In this document: positions 26,296 to 37,884 of the stretch, in pieces
How the letters are laid out: every line of letters starts with the position of its first letter
Numbering within the stretch: position 1 is the stretch's first letter
Assembly: GCA_008921705.1 (NCBI GenBank)
Contig: VFFE01007485.1
Coordinates: 339,280-403,279 of the forward strand
Source: Burhinus oedicnemus
Taxonomy: Eukaryota; Chordata; Aves; Charadriiformes; Burhinidae
Length of the DNA stretch: 64,000 nucleotides
Reading direction: 5' to 3'
The notes under the pieces: model-generated
The model's input: the letters and a program-made list of their open reading frames with translations, nothing else
Databases searched by the model: none
What the model was told of the DNA's origin: nothing
Translations under genes and position numbers: made by a program

Positions 26296-26862
26296 ATTTC
26301 AGTTGGAAGGGACCTACAACAATCATCTAGTCCAACTGTCTGACCAATTCAGAGCCGAACAAGTTAACACATGTTATTAAGAACATTGTCCAAATGTCTT
26401 TTAAACACTGACAAGCATGGGGCATCAACAACCTCTCCGGGAAGCCTGTTCCAGTGTTTGACACTCTCTCAGTAAAGAAATGTTTCCTAATGTCCAGTCT
26501 AAACCTCCTCTAACGCAACTTTGACCCATTCCCATGCGTCTTGTCACTGGGTACCAGAGAGAAGAGCTCAGCACTTCCCTCTCCACTTCCCCTCCTCAGG
26601 AAGCTGTAGGGAGCAATGAGGTCACCCCTCAGCCTCCTTTTCTCCAAACTAGACAAGCCCAAAGTCCTCAGCTGCTCCTCAGAGCACATTGCTTTCAGCC
26701 CTTTCACCAGCTTTGTTGCCCTCCTCTGGACACATTCAAAGACGTTCACATCATTCTCAAATTGTGGGGCTCAGAACTGCACAGAGTATTCAAAGTGAGG
26801 CCACACCAACCTTGAACACAGCAGGACAATCACCTCTTTTGACCTGCTGGATATATTGTGTT
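26266..26862 (-). mobile_element. CR1 LINE 3' fragment, minus strand, with (TCTAG)n tail
   Basis: The minus strand reads a CR1 3' half of the type whose plus-strand 3' end is TTTCAGTTGGAAGGGACCTA (26297-26316). Other landmarks are CCTCTCCGGGAAGCCTGTTC and GAGGTCACCCCTCAGCCTCC. ORF2 codons remain partly open on the minus strand at 26510-26749, with [16 protein letters not shown]. The copy is 5'-truncated near 26862, where it meets another CR1 copy in opposite orientation. Confidence 0.92.
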
Positions 26863-27795
26863 TGAGTACATCTTCATTAATGATACGGATGATGGGGCAG
26901 TGTGTACCCTCAGCAAGTTTGCAGATGACACCAAACTGGGAGGAGTGGCTGGTACACCAGAAGGTCGTGCTGCCATCTAGAGGAACCTCAGCAGGCTCAA
27001 GAAATGGTCTGGCAGGAACCTTGTATGATTCATCAAGAAGTGCAAAGTCCCGCACCTGGGGAAGAGCAGTTCCGTGCACCACTATATGCTGGTGTCCATC
27101 CAGCTGGAAAGCAGCTTTGCAGAGAAGGACCTGGTGGTCATGGTGGACAACAGGTTAAACATGAATGAGCAATGTGCCCTTGCTGCAAAGATGAATATTA
27201 CTTTGGCATGCATTAGGAAGGGCATGGCCAGCAGGTTGAGGGAGGTGATCCTTCCCCTTTTTTCAGCACTGGTGAGGAGTACTGTGTCCAGTTCTGGGCT
27301 CCTTAGTACAGGAGAGATATGGACACAGTGGAGAGAGTCCAGCAAAGGACCATCAAATGACTATTCAGGGACTAGAGATATGAGGAAAGGCTGAGAGAGC
27401 TGGGATTGTTCAGCCTGGAGAAGAGAAGGCTCAGGAGGGATCTTGTGAATATGCGTAAATACCTGAAGGGAGGGTGAAAAGAAGACAGAGCCAGGCTCTT
27501 TTCAGTGGTGCCCAGTGACAGAATCTATGGCAATGGGTGCAAATAAACACAGGAAGTTCCCTCCGAACATCAGGAAACTTTTTACTGAGAGGGTGACTGA
27601 GCACTGGCACAGGTTGCTCAGAGAGAGATTGTGGAGTATTCTTCTTTGGAAATATTCAAAAGTCACCTGGAAACAGTCCTGGGCATCTGGCTCTGGATGG
27701 TCCTTCTTGAGTAGGCGTGTTGGGCCAGGTGACCTCCAAATGCTGCTTCCAACCTCAACCATTCTGTGGTTCTGTGAGTCTGTGAAAATTAACTT
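26863..27795 (+). mobile_element. CR1 LINE, plus strand, about 930 bases with decayed ORF2 end
   Basis: This copy keeps the C-terminal part of the CR1 ORF2 reverse transcriptase in a broken frame. FADDTKLGG (about 26921-26947) carries the family's catalytic F-A-D-D box. VILPLFSALVR lies near 27247-27279 and LREREVI-like residues precede it. Stop codons and a frame change interrupt it, for example the in-frame TAG after the GRAAI peptide near 26980. The 3' end is ATTCTGTGGTTCTGTGAGTC (27762-27781). The copy is non-functional and 5'-truncated. Confidence 0.92.
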
Positions 27796-28595
27796 CACAG
27801 ATCATGGAACACTTTAAGGCTGATAAACTCCTTCCCTTCTCACACACCTTATCTGCATGTACTCATTTCCTCCTCCTCTTAGATGAAGGTGCTTTGCATG
27901 TGAATGGTGACTACGTGTAGAGTAACGTTACCAATTTCATCATGTTCCTTATTAAAACCAGTGTTGTTCTAAAATCATTAAAAAGCAGTCAGAAAATATT
28001 CTTCAGACACTGACAGAAATCTCCAGAGTGTATGTGACCCAAAAGACCCACACCACAAAGAAAGTGAAACGCTACAACATGCCTACCTAATTACCGAAAT
28101 ACTCCCTGGAGCTATCAACATACTAAGTATAAACAACAGTGAGAACTGGAGCCATTCAAAATGAGAAGCAGCTAATTTATTAGGATACAAGGCCTATAGA
28201 AGAGGAAAACAGAGGGATAATTCTCTTGTCCCTTCTTTCCCTTTTTATAAAAATGACAATAAGGTTGTAGCTGCCTCATCTGCTGTGAAGACACTGGAGG
28301 TGGAGCGAAGACACTTGAGGTGGAGCACAGATAACCCTGCACTGGTTTCTTCTCTCCAATTCTTACTCAACAACACTTTTTGTTTCTGAGAGCAGAGGTT
28401 CTTGGTCTAACACTGTTGTTACCACGCTATTATAAATAAAATCCAAGCCCCAAAAGGGCAAGGGTGCGTCCTCCTTGTCATATTAGATTTGTGCCATGGA
28501 AGATACTACTTTGATAAATAGAGGCAGTTCTGTGCTAGACTTCAACAAACATTACAACTTTCACACAGAATCCTTATCAAAATACCCCCTTCAGG
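27796..28595. other. Unique sequence between a CR1 copy and an A/C-rich tract
   Basis: No gene or repeat is recognised. Two similar short units (GACACTGGAGGTGGAGC and GACACTTGAGGTGGAGC) lie in tandem at about 28289-28325. Confidence 0.5.
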
Positions 28596-28680
28596 AGAAA
28601 AAAAAGAAAAAACCACAACCCAAATCCAAACAAAAAACCTAAACCAAAACTAAACAAAATAAACTCCCTCAAAAATAAAC
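28596..28680. repeat. A/C-rich low-complexity tract
   Basis: An A-run then CCACAACCC, AAACC and AACTAAAC-like units with almost no G or T. It resembles the tracts at 16606 and 47629. Confidence 0.75.
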
Positions 28681-28733
28681 AGGAGATTTCCACCCCCGCT
28701 CCAGGTTTTGTTTACATTTTTTGTTTGCAACAG

Positions 28734-28797
28734 AAAGTAGAAGAAGAGCAAAGGAGACAAGTTCTGACAAGGCCAATGCCAGTCATCCTCATTAACA
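28734..28797 (+). other. Exon-like segment (64 bases) with strong splice sites
   Basis: The acceptor is a T-rich run ending TTTGCAACAG at 28733. The donor is AACA followed by a perfect GTAAGT at 28798. Only one frame is stop-free, reading KVEEEQRRQVLTRPMPVILI plus Asn and one base. The Glu/Arg/Gln-rich start followed by a hydrophobic end looks protein-like. No family is recognised. The segment is short, lies between low-complexity DNA and an LTR-like block, and could be cryptic. Confidence 0.22.
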
Positions 28798-28939
28798 GTA
28801 AGTGCCCATTCTCTGGGTGCAAAAGCTGGGTGTTTGGGACCATGTTTTCCCAGTCTTTCCCTCTGAAACAGTCAAGGACTGACAGTCTTTGCAGGCAACA
28901 GCCAACAGGTGGTCAGCAGCAGGGTCATGTTAAAAGAGG

Positions 28940-29219
28940 TCTCTCATTCATTCTAGAAGTCACAGAATCCCAGAAACAATCCCCATTCCTTCCTCCTCCT
29001 GGGCCTGGGCCGCCTTGGGCCCTGCCTGAACCCTGTTTTCCCCCCGGCGCCCCCAGCTTGGCTGAGGGGCTCAGCTGTGTCCTGCGGTGGGGCCCTTGGA
29101 GCCGGCTGGCACCGGCTGGGACCGGCTGTGTCCAGCACGGGGCAGCCCCGGCTGCTCCCCACAGAGGCCGCCCCACAGCTCCACTGCCAGTGTCTGGGCA
29201 CGGACACACAATCCAGTTT
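28940..29219 (+). mobile_element. GC-rich endogenous retroviral LTR-like fragment
   Basis: GC content rises abruptly to well above the surroundings at about 28985-29190. Phrases such as GGACCGGCTGTGTCCAGCAC, then GGGGCAGCCC and CACAGAGGCCGCCCC, match what I remember of bird LTR families, ending in GGGCACGGACACACAATCCAG-like sequence. The overlapping open frames on both strands are a GC effect. The exact borders, LTR class and orientation are uncertain. No gag, pol or env sequence is visible. Confidence 0.5.
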
Positions 29220-30587
29220 TGAAAGCTGACGTTGAAAAGCAGTGCCCCTTGTTCTGAACGGGTCTAACAACTGTGTACCCCTTCCACCAGCTGCCCCTTT
29301 CTCTGTCATTGCACTTAAGTCATTTGTCTTTGCCCTCAAAGCTCTTCAGAGTGTGTCTACACCTCTATGACATCATTCATCTGGTATTGTAAGGACTTCT
29401 GCAGTTCATACCATACAGCCTCCTTTATTTTCTGCTTAGATCTCCAGAGAAGCAATCCCCTGCTTTCCCCCATCCCTTACCTCAGGCTGTGGATCAGCCG
29501 ATGAGGTAAACCTCAGCAAAGTCCATCAATTTAGTTTATTCTGGGGCTATTTGAAGTGAAAGAGGCACCGTGCTCAGACAGCCCGTGTCTTCCGAGCACG
29601 TACGGAGGGCAGCACAAATCTTTAATGCGTGGCAGAAAATACAGGAAAATGCACCCAGATTTCTTTTGCTTGTTACAGCCTTAACCACTTCCTTGGGGAA
29701 AACACAGAAGGCTGCACTCAGGATTTAAAGGCTAGGCTTGAAAATGTGTACATAGACATGTAGTCTCTTGCCTTCCTTGGCACCACTTAGCAAATACTTA
29801 ACCCTTACAACCTAGAAGGAGGTTTTCAACACCGGCTTTTCACAAAAGGATGAACTGTCTCCAGATTCGGATTGCTCTAAGAAGCTGAGTAAAATTAAAG
29901 CTTGAAGAGCCTCTCTTGCTTTCTTTCTCATAAAAATGTATATTATCTATATAAATATCAGTGATCCAGACAGTTCATTTTCTTCCCCTTTTCGTTAATA
30001 AATACTTGGAATGAGACAGTCTCAAAACCTAAAACCTCTTGCAATTGTAGAGGCAAACATGGAGTGTGAGTTTGAGGAAAAAAGATCCTTCGCCTAAAGG
30101 ACTGGGTCTGGGCTGCTTGCTAATGCTACTTTGCATTTACTTCATTACCAGCAGGACTCAAATTGGGTCACAGAGTGCGTGTCAGTACAGTGCACTGCTG
30201 GCATTGTGTCTGGCTGCTTTGTTTCCTTCTTCTCCATCTAGCCACACCTTTTCCTCTCTTCTCAGTAGCTGGGCAACTAGGCAAAAGAGATGCACAGGAG
30301 ATGAGCAGGGTGGTAAAACATGCCCTCCTCAATTAGGATTGAGTCATTACCCATGATTCCTTCCAAGCCTTATAATGAATATTTGTCCAGACCAGCAGAT
30401 GGGCATCTTGTTTCGACAAAGCTTTGAATATCTAACAAGAGAATCTGAGTTAGAACATGAGCTGACCTTGGCTTCTTCTGTAGCCCATCAAGAACTGATT
30501 CCTCCAGAAGGGTATTCTTTCCTTTGACTGTAAAAGGAGCCTGGAGGGACTAAACTCTGCATTTATGTTCTTTAGTTAAGTAAAAAA
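29220..30587. other. Unique sequence, no supported gene
   Basis: On the minus strand CCTGAG/GTAAGGG at about 29484 and a CTTTCACTTCAAATAG acceptor at about 29548 bracket a possible exon. All coding frames through it that I checked are closed or end at once, so at most it would be untranslated. The plus-strand open frame at 30066-30356 shows no domain. Confidence 0.45.
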
Positions 30588-31045
30588 TAATAAAAGGTAG
30601 ATTGAAAGGAACCTCTGGAGATCTCTAGCCCAACTCCTCCATCAAAGCAAGGCTAACTCCAAAGTCAAGTTGCAGACAATCCTGTCCAATCTGGTTCCAA
30701 AAATCTTCAAAGATGGAGATACCACTGCCTCTCAGGGCAACTCTTTCCCATACTTCATCGTTCTCCCAGAAGCAAATGTTCTTCTCATTTCCAATCAGAG
30801 TTTCCTTTCTTGAAGTTTGTGACTCCTGCCTCTAATTCTCCCTGATACCTCTAAGAAGAGCTTGGATCTGTCTTCTTTAAAAGCTTCTTTTACGTAATGA
30901 AAGGAGCCCTTACAGCTACCTTTACCCTTCTCTTCTCTAGGCTGAATAATTCCATTTTCTTCAGCCTGTCTTTATATGCTATGTGCTGTAGGCCGCTGAT
31001 CATCTTAGTGGCCCTCCACTGGACTGTCACTGGCTTGTTCACAAA
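30588..31045 (-). mobile_element. CR1 LINE fragment, minus strand, diverged
   Basis: Minus-strand CR1 3' part. Plus-strand landmarks are GGAACCTCTGGAGATCTCTA (30609-30628), CTGCCTCTCAGGGCAACTCT and, at the 5' edge, CTTAGTGGCCCTCCACTGGA. It has many substitutions and small gaps and no intact frame. The open frame at 30897-31145 on the opposite strand runs through it and is spurious. Confidence 0.85.
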
Positions 31046-34000
31046 AGAAATGATAATTAGTAGCATGAGAACACTCCAAAGGTATCGGCACTATTCAGCA
31101 ACTCCCATATATGCAGGCAAGTTCAATGGTACAGAGGGAAACTAGGATTTCCCACTGTACAATTTCTTCCATTTCTAAGCTATGGCTCAGTACTGATCAA
31201 ATTCTGTGAAAATCACTGCTTTTCGGAATCACGCTAGATCAGTCTTGCCAAGACCATCTAGTTTATCTGCCAGTGAAATGATGCCTTAAAATTTCCAAAA
31301 TGATTCTTGCTAAAAACCAAATAAAATCCAACCAAAAGCTAGAGAACCTGCTTTAAGAAGATCTTCAAAATGCAACTAGAGCTAGAGATGCAAATGCAAA
31401 ATGAGCTAGAGAACTTTGAACACTTACTTTTGCATAAATCCCTTATGTATATCTAATCTAATTTTTCACCATAGGTATACCTGTATAACCAAACAGTCAG
31501 TATTAAGAATGCAAAGGATGAACAATCAGGAAAAATCTCTACATGTGCACAAGAATTTTCTAATTGCCTCTGAAGAAATGCAGAGGAAGCCCTCTCACAA
31601 CACATGATGCAATATAGGTCAAGTATGACCTAGCTAACCCTTTTCCATCCAGGGTCTAGTCTAGAAAATTATGGTTATCCAAGCAAGCTTTACTTATCCG
31701 TCCTGTTCCACTGCATTTAATAGGCTTAAATACATGAGAATGAGTCAATACAGGAATACAGGTTGTGATACTCAAGCTTCAATTAAGATTGAATTAATTC
31801 CTTAGTAAAATTAAACAACATTATTTTATAACAGAAATAGAATCATTCATGAATAAAAGTGCGTTGCGAAAAAAGGAAGGCTACCAGAATATTCAGTTCT
31901 ACATATTCTGATTTCTCATATTACTAAAGGAGGTTGTATCATGTTTATATATATAACATTTTTATATGTATAGATTAAAAAATAGAAATATATTGGCAAC
32001 TCTTTAAAATACTTTGGAAGGAAAGTAATGTGCAATGATTTTTATTTCTTTCTATGAGTTGTGAGTAGTGATTCTCAGCATTTTTTTATTAGTCACACAT
32101 GAGAGAATAGTTTTACATATGATTTTGAGCTATACACATGCAGACATGTACTGACAGCCATGCACATGCATAAAGACAGAATCCACCAAAGAACTGGATA
32201 AATTGCATTATCTCTCCCTCTCCTTTGGATTTCAATGTCAACAAATAGAAACTCAATTATTAGTATGCAGACAAATTTCCCTAAATTACACCTTTAGCCA
32301 TTTTTATGACAATGCTGACAGTGTTATTACTGAAAAGAAGAAAACACCCTGCTGAACAGTATTTTCCTGCTTTTAGTATGAAACAAAGACAAAAGCTAGA
32401 AGAAAAAAAATAGAGCTTTTTTGTGTATCTCTTTTGGTGATGTGCCTTTTATGCAAATATCTCATAGTTTTCTACAGTAATGGTACCATTAAATGCCTTG
32501 AGATTATTTGTAAGAGAAAAGTGTTACCTTGAGATTAAGACATAAAGTACTAAGTGCATTTTTAGGAACGGAGAAGATTTCTCTGTAAAGAAGTTAATGT
32601 TCCAAAGAAAGCTTTGTTTATTCGAAAGGTTTTATGGGTGTGCTGTTTTCTTCACTTAGCACCTTAATTCTTACGAACCATACGGCTGTCCAGATGTTTA
32701 AAATAAAAAGCCCATTTGGGTATTATCAGAGATTACTGAGAAAAGATATACAGACATGATGTTTAGCTATGCAACATAAATTCTCAGAGTGTGTAGTACC
32801 CAATAAACACCATATCCTAGATCTGGTGAAACTGAACCCATAAATCATAAGAACTAGACAAAGGTCTCATAATACAATTTACCTCCAGCCAGATGCCATC
32901 TGAAAAGAATCTACTAGCCAGGCTCATAATCTTTTTTTCTTTTTCTTTTTTTTTTTTTTTTCTTCTCGCCAAGGTATTATTGGGAAATGTGTTTACCAGA
33001 GGTGAATATGTTTCTGCCCAACCCAGATGCACTTTTCAGATGTTCTTGTTGCTTGTAATGCCTTGAGAATAGGGTTGCCTAACATCTAAAATACATACAT
33101 TCTCCTTATTGCCTGAATCTTTCATCTCCTCTCCTCCGGGGTTGCCTAATATGCTCACCAAGCTATTATTGTTTTGCTTCAGATAGCTTGGCCCGCTTGC
33201 CGAGTTTCATTTGCTGTCACACAGTCACAAATTACAGCATTTACTTCACGCTACCTCCATTCCAAAGTATCGGTTTGCGCTTGCTGAACTGGAGAACATG
33301 ATGATGGATCAAGGCACATTTGCACTAATCCATCGCAAGTTGATTCTCCAAAGAATGCAGCACAGTAGTAGTCTGTGGCATTTCCTTTCCATTTTAATTT
33401 GCTTATGCTGTTTTCTAGTAATTGTTTGCTATCCCAGGCTTTGTTTCAGTCACAGCAGTTTGCTCTCACTTTTCTTCCTTGGCTTTTGACAGATCATAAA
33501 AAATAAGTAAAGAAAAAAAAAAAGGAAAACAGACGGAAAAGGGATTTTTGTTTCTTACTTGTTTTTTACCTTCATAAACTAATCTTTAAAGCTAGCCAGA
33601 TTTTCTGCAGGTGTAAATCACTCTAGCTCCACTGTGCATACCATTTTATGCCAGCTGAGGCTGTAATACAATACTTCTAAAATGCCAGCGATGTAGCTGT
33701 TGTCTAGACTTCGGTTTCAGCCGTAGACTCAAATCTCCTAAAGGAATCAATTGCACCACGTTATCTGTATTCACTGACAAATTGCATCTTCTGCTTCAAA
33801 TCTTTTCAAAAATATTTGCTCCTACATGTATGAGAATTCAACATTAGAGTGGGCAGTGAAGGTACATTACATGGAAATTGATTAGCACGTTTTCGAAGAA
33901 CAGTTCAGTCGGCAATTCCTGAAGGAATGGGTTGGCATTTATCTTTTACTTTATATGCTTCATTAGTGGTTCCAAGTCTGGATTACTGACCACATCCCCA

Positions 34001-35394
34001 CTACTGTAGCTGCTGTGTCTGCACAGAACAACAGGAGAGTCCGCCCTTCTTGAAGAGTTAATTTTGATTGCTAATTTAACATTAGGATTCTTCAATCAAC
34101 TTCATCCATATAGGAAAACTGAAAAGCTTTAATTCCATATTCTTTTTTTTTAAATCCACAAGAACAACAAAAAATGTAGTGACATAATTGACATAATATG
34201 GGCATAGTAATTTTAGTTTGTCAAAACTACTTTAATTTTTGTTTTGTCACAATGGGTAATGTAGCATAACTATCATTGCTGTGAAAATTTTAGCATAGAT
34301 TTCCTTAGCGTTACTTGTTCAAATAACTGACATTCAGTCTGTGATGTCGTTTTTCCCCTGTGTTTGATTTGCTTTGGGAGTCAGTTCCTCAAAGCAGTGC
34401 ACAGCTTTACTTGCACGTTTGTCTCTGGTCCTCCAAAGAAAATATACTCGCTTCTAAAGAAATATCTTGCCAAGCTGAGCTGATCAAGGATTGCAATTAC
34501 TGTTCTTAATAGCAATCATAAGAATGTGTAGTTTTACTAATTACAATGTTTTGGGTTTTTGTTTTTTTTCTTTTTTACAAGTGCCAATAACTATAAGACT
34601 ATCCACTGTACTAAAAAAAAAAAAAGAGAATTACTTGTTAGAATAAATTTTGTTAATTAGAGGATAGGTTGATGTAACTACATTATGAGTTATGACCTAA
34701 AGAGAAGTTAAGGTTTCTAGACATGAAGAAGTGGACAGAATCAATAGAAATGGTTTGCTTTCTTTTGAGTGAAGTTAAACTACATACACAAAAATAGCAG
34801 GATATTGGGTTTGATTAGTAGGCAAATTAGTTGCCTCTTCAAATTAATCAGATAGAGTTTCACATCCATTTGAGTTTCGAAAGAATCATTCTCAGCACTG
34901 AATGAAAAACCAAACACTTAATAATAATTTTTAAAACTGCCTGAGCCTTTGAATGCGGCGTGATTGACAGTGTGGTAGGTACTGAGTGCTGGAGCCCACC
35001 ACATACATCCAGGACACACGAGGCCAAATTTCTCTGCTTCTCTGGCCAAGATTCATCTCATCATCAGAGGAAGGAAAATGATGACATCTCAGAAAGACAT
35101 TCAAACCACAGGAGATCTAAACTGACTTCTATAAAGCCTTGTTCACTGCATTGACTACAGAGAAAGTGTACAGTAATTATAGCACCAATTTAGTCATGTC
35201 AGGTAACAAGATTTCCATGACATGAATCTGGGCCTCTTTGTCCAAAACCTGCAGTGCTCACACACAAACCTGTGCCTGGTTTTGGTGACTGGTGGATAGG
35301 TACTGTGGGAGTATCGTAGGTCTCTGAAGTCAGGGGTGGTCTGGGGAAGATGAATAAGGAATGGTTTTCCTCTGTCTCTTCTCAGCGCAAAAAA
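31046..35394. other. Unique AT-rich sequence
   Basis: No gene is supported. The segment 33183-33370 follows a good acceptor (TTGTTTTGCTTCAG) and keeps several CpG sites in AT-rich DNA (GCCCGCTTGCCGAG, TATCGGTTTGCGC). One frame is open for about 40 codons. This could mark a conserved element. The tract at 32932 is listed separately. Confidence 0.45.
32932..32967. repeat. Poly-T tract with C interruptions
   Basis: About 35 bases of T with three C. The Lys-rich minus-strand frame crossing it is a product of this tract. Confidence 0.8.
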
Positions 35395-35500
35395 TTACAA
35401 ACGAACTACAAACTACAACCCAAATGTAACAATTGTCAGATTCAGAACAAACAAGAGGCGATTATTCTTCACGCGGAGCTGAACTTTATTTACCTCAAGA
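35395..35500 (+). mobile_element. Possible ancient CR1/L3-type LINE remnant
   Basis: The stretch GATTCAGAACAAACAAGAGG, then ATTATTCTTCAC, resembles the conserved ORF2-end region of old CR1/L3-like elements (frame meaning roughly R-F-x-x-N-K-x-x-Y-F-F-T). Similarity fades within about 100 bases. Family assignment is from memory and tentative. Confidence 0.4.
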
Positions 35501-37084
35501 GGTTTAACTCTAGATCGGGAGGCATCTAAATGCTACAGGAACTTTATTTACTCATTTACCCAAAAATTCTCCAGCTGCTTTAAGTTCCTCTTCAATGCCA
35601 CAGAGTATTTTTGTCCTGGTAGGGCCGTGATGTTTGATACCCGGCTCATTTTGCTTCATCAGGGAACCTCCCTGGAGGAGTGTGGTCCATCGAAGATTCA
35701 CACAGAAAACCTCACACAAGGCAAAAGTTTGGGACATCACTGATTTCTTCTCTCTTCCTCGAGCTTTTCTTCTGTAATGACTCTCCCATGAGGTGGGAGA
35801 GTACGGATTGGTAGCCACCTCTACCTGTAGAGATTAAGTCCTACTTCTTTCATTTTCCAAGTAAGCTACTTTAACTGCCTAGATGCAGGACAGAGTAGGA
35901 GAATGAGGGAATTTGTGCATATTTGTCATTCTTTACTCCCTCCTGAGGAAAGTAATCTACTAGATAGCAAAATAATTTGAGATTCATGAAACCCGGCAGA
36001 GCACAAGTGGGAGCAGAAGTCTGTAGCCTAGTGATTAGGACCCCCTGGAGACCTAATTTACTCCTCCAACAATACTATTGCATGTAAAAACTGTTACAAG
36101 ATAAAACAGAGAATATTCACTTCTTTTTCACTCTGATGCAAAATTTCCAAGTGTGATCTCCTTTCATAGGAATGATATTCTGAACAGACAATTATCATGT
36201 ATACAGATGATTTAACAGGAATGAGGTCTGACATAGTAGTTTGTAGCAATAGATTCTAGTAGTTGTTAAAACTACTTTTGCTCACACAACTTTTTTTGTT
36301 TTCCAGTAGCGAAAGAGCTGGTTCTGGACTTTACTCAAACCACAAAACCATGGCTGATCTTACCAAAAACCTGAAAGTGACCAAATAGTAAGCAGATTCC
36401 CCAACCTGCTGAAGGTGCTAGGTTACCAAGACTTCCAAATAAAAAACAGCCACAGCTACAAAACCAGAAGAATATGAGTTAAAGGTGACTTTTAAATCCT
36501 AAAGAAGGCTCCTTTAAAAGTAAGTTCTCAAAATCAACATTTACTCTGAAATTTAATATTTCCCTTTCCAAGCATCTAACAGGGCAGCTGGCAGACATAA
36601 CAGTTTGCGCAGCAATTCCTGTGCTTTGCTTTGAGATCTCCTGGGAACTTCTGGGGTTGTCAGAGGACTCCTGGGAGCTCTTTTGAGTCCAGGGTGCCAG
36701 CTGAGGCTGGGAAAGGATAGCTACAGGAGGCCCTGATTTCCAGTAAGCTCTAGTAACTTCTAATGATCTCTACCAACTATTCTTGATCTGAGCGTGCTTT
36801 GAACTTTTCCACAGCTGATTTTTGGCTAACGTGTGTCAAACACCTTTTCAACAAGTGCTAGGAAGATGCATGTATAGCTGCTGGCCTTAGACTACAGCTC
36901 TCAGATTCAGCAGTTGGTACAGAAGGGGGCACAGAAAAGGACAGAAAGTCTGCTGTGGTCACTGTGCTCTCAGCAATGGCGGTGGTATGCAATGGGGCAT
37001 GGTCCCTGACATCCACTGGAGCAGCTATACTGGTACATCGGAGACCTTGACTGAGATCCCAAGGGAGGATACAGATTTCTGTGA
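35501..37084. other. Unique sequence with one exon-like segment
   Basis: A minus-strand open frame of 88 codons (35552-35818) has a mixed composition and no recognised family. The exon-like segment at 36307 is listed separately. Nothing else is seen. Confidence 0.45.
36307..36387 (+). other. Exon-like segment (81 bases, length divisible by 3)
   Basis: The acceptor is a long T-rich run ending GTTTTCCAG at 36306, and the donor is AAATA followed by GTAAGC. A single stop-free frame (one leading base) reads SERAGSGLYSNHKTMADL and on to KVTK. Its phase does not fit directly after the 28734-28797 segment. Unrecognised; a cryptic pair cannot be excluded. Confidence 0.18.
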
Positions 37085-37262
37085 AGATGGTCAAACCCTG
37101 GCACAGGTTGCCCAGAGAGCTTATGGAGTCTCTGTCCTTGCAGTATTCAAAACCAGATGGAATGCGGCCCTGAGCAACCTGTTCCAGCTGACTCTACTCT
37201 GAGCAGGGCTTTGGACTCTATCATTTCCAGCAGCACCTTCCAACCTCAACTATTCTGATTCA
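37085..37262 (+). mobile_element. Short CR1 LINE 3' fragment, plus strand
   Basis: CTGGCACAGGTTGCCCAGAG (37097-37116) and the C-terminal CR1 ORF2 block with the residues for ALSNLFQ are clear. The 3' end reads CCTTCCAACCTCAACTATTC. Only about 180 bases are left. Confidence 0.85.
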
Positions 37263-37769
37263 GGAAGTATAGAGAACACTTCCAGATAAATCTTGGGAGA
37301 CACAGGGTATTTCCATTGCCAGCACTCATAGAACCTGCTACTGATTTTACTCCTAAACATTTCTTCTTTTTGTATTAAAAACAAAAGTCTTATAAAACTC
37401 CCTGGAATTACATTTTCCAGTCCAGTTATACCCGTGGCCTTTCTTAGGACCTTTGAATTCCCAAGTATACTCATTTTTACCTCAATGTGTAGAGTTCGTC
37501 AATGATGTTTTTCATGGACTTTATGCCCATGGAGGCCCCTAACCTTTACATGAATGATTAACCGTTCAAATGTTCCCCTTCGTAAGAGAATTCATTATGG
37601 CATTAATTCTACCCAGAACTGCCTGCTGATCTCATATGTTTCATTGCTAACCTTCCAGTTTATTACACAGTTTTAGTTAACTGAAATACTGAGATGTCTA
37701 TTCCTTGGCTAAGTACATCTTTGTGGTTTCTTTCTCCTCTAAAGCTCCTTATGTTATAAAGACTCCACA

Positions 37770-37878
37770 CCTCCTCCAGGGAAGTTAATGGTGGCAACAG
37801 TCCATCACAGAGCAGAAGGTTGGACTAAATGACCTGCAGAGATCCTTTCAAACCAATATTTCTATGACTCTGTGAAAC
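37770..37878 (+). mobile_element. CR1 LINE 3' terminal fragment, plus strand
   Basis: GCAGAAGGTTGGACTAAATG, then GACCTGCAGAGATCC and TATTTCTATGACTCTGTGAA, make up a degraded CR1 3' terminus. It lies tail to tail with the minus-strand CR1 that follows. Confidence 0.75.
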
Positions 37879-37884
37879 CTCTGC

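Noticed and set aside
27074..27394. 106-codon plus-strand open frame
   Set aside because: This is a fragment of decayed CR1 ORF2 inside the element at 26863-27795, not a host gene.
28725..29339. Overlapping long open frames on both strands (165, 128 and 94 codons)
   Set aside because: They depend on the GC-rich LTR-like block, which lowers stop frequency in all frames; Pro/Gly/Ala-rich products without a domain.
29484..29548. Minus-strand exon-like segment with good splice consensus
   Set aside because: Coding frames through it meet early stops, so there is no support as a coding exon, and untranslated exons cannot be judged from sequence alone.
36307..36387. Alternative frame resembling a LINE reverse transcriptase phrase (KELVLDFTQTTKPW)
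   Set aside because: Only about 15 residues are similar to such elements, and the frame closes soon after; no other LINE sequence surrounds it.
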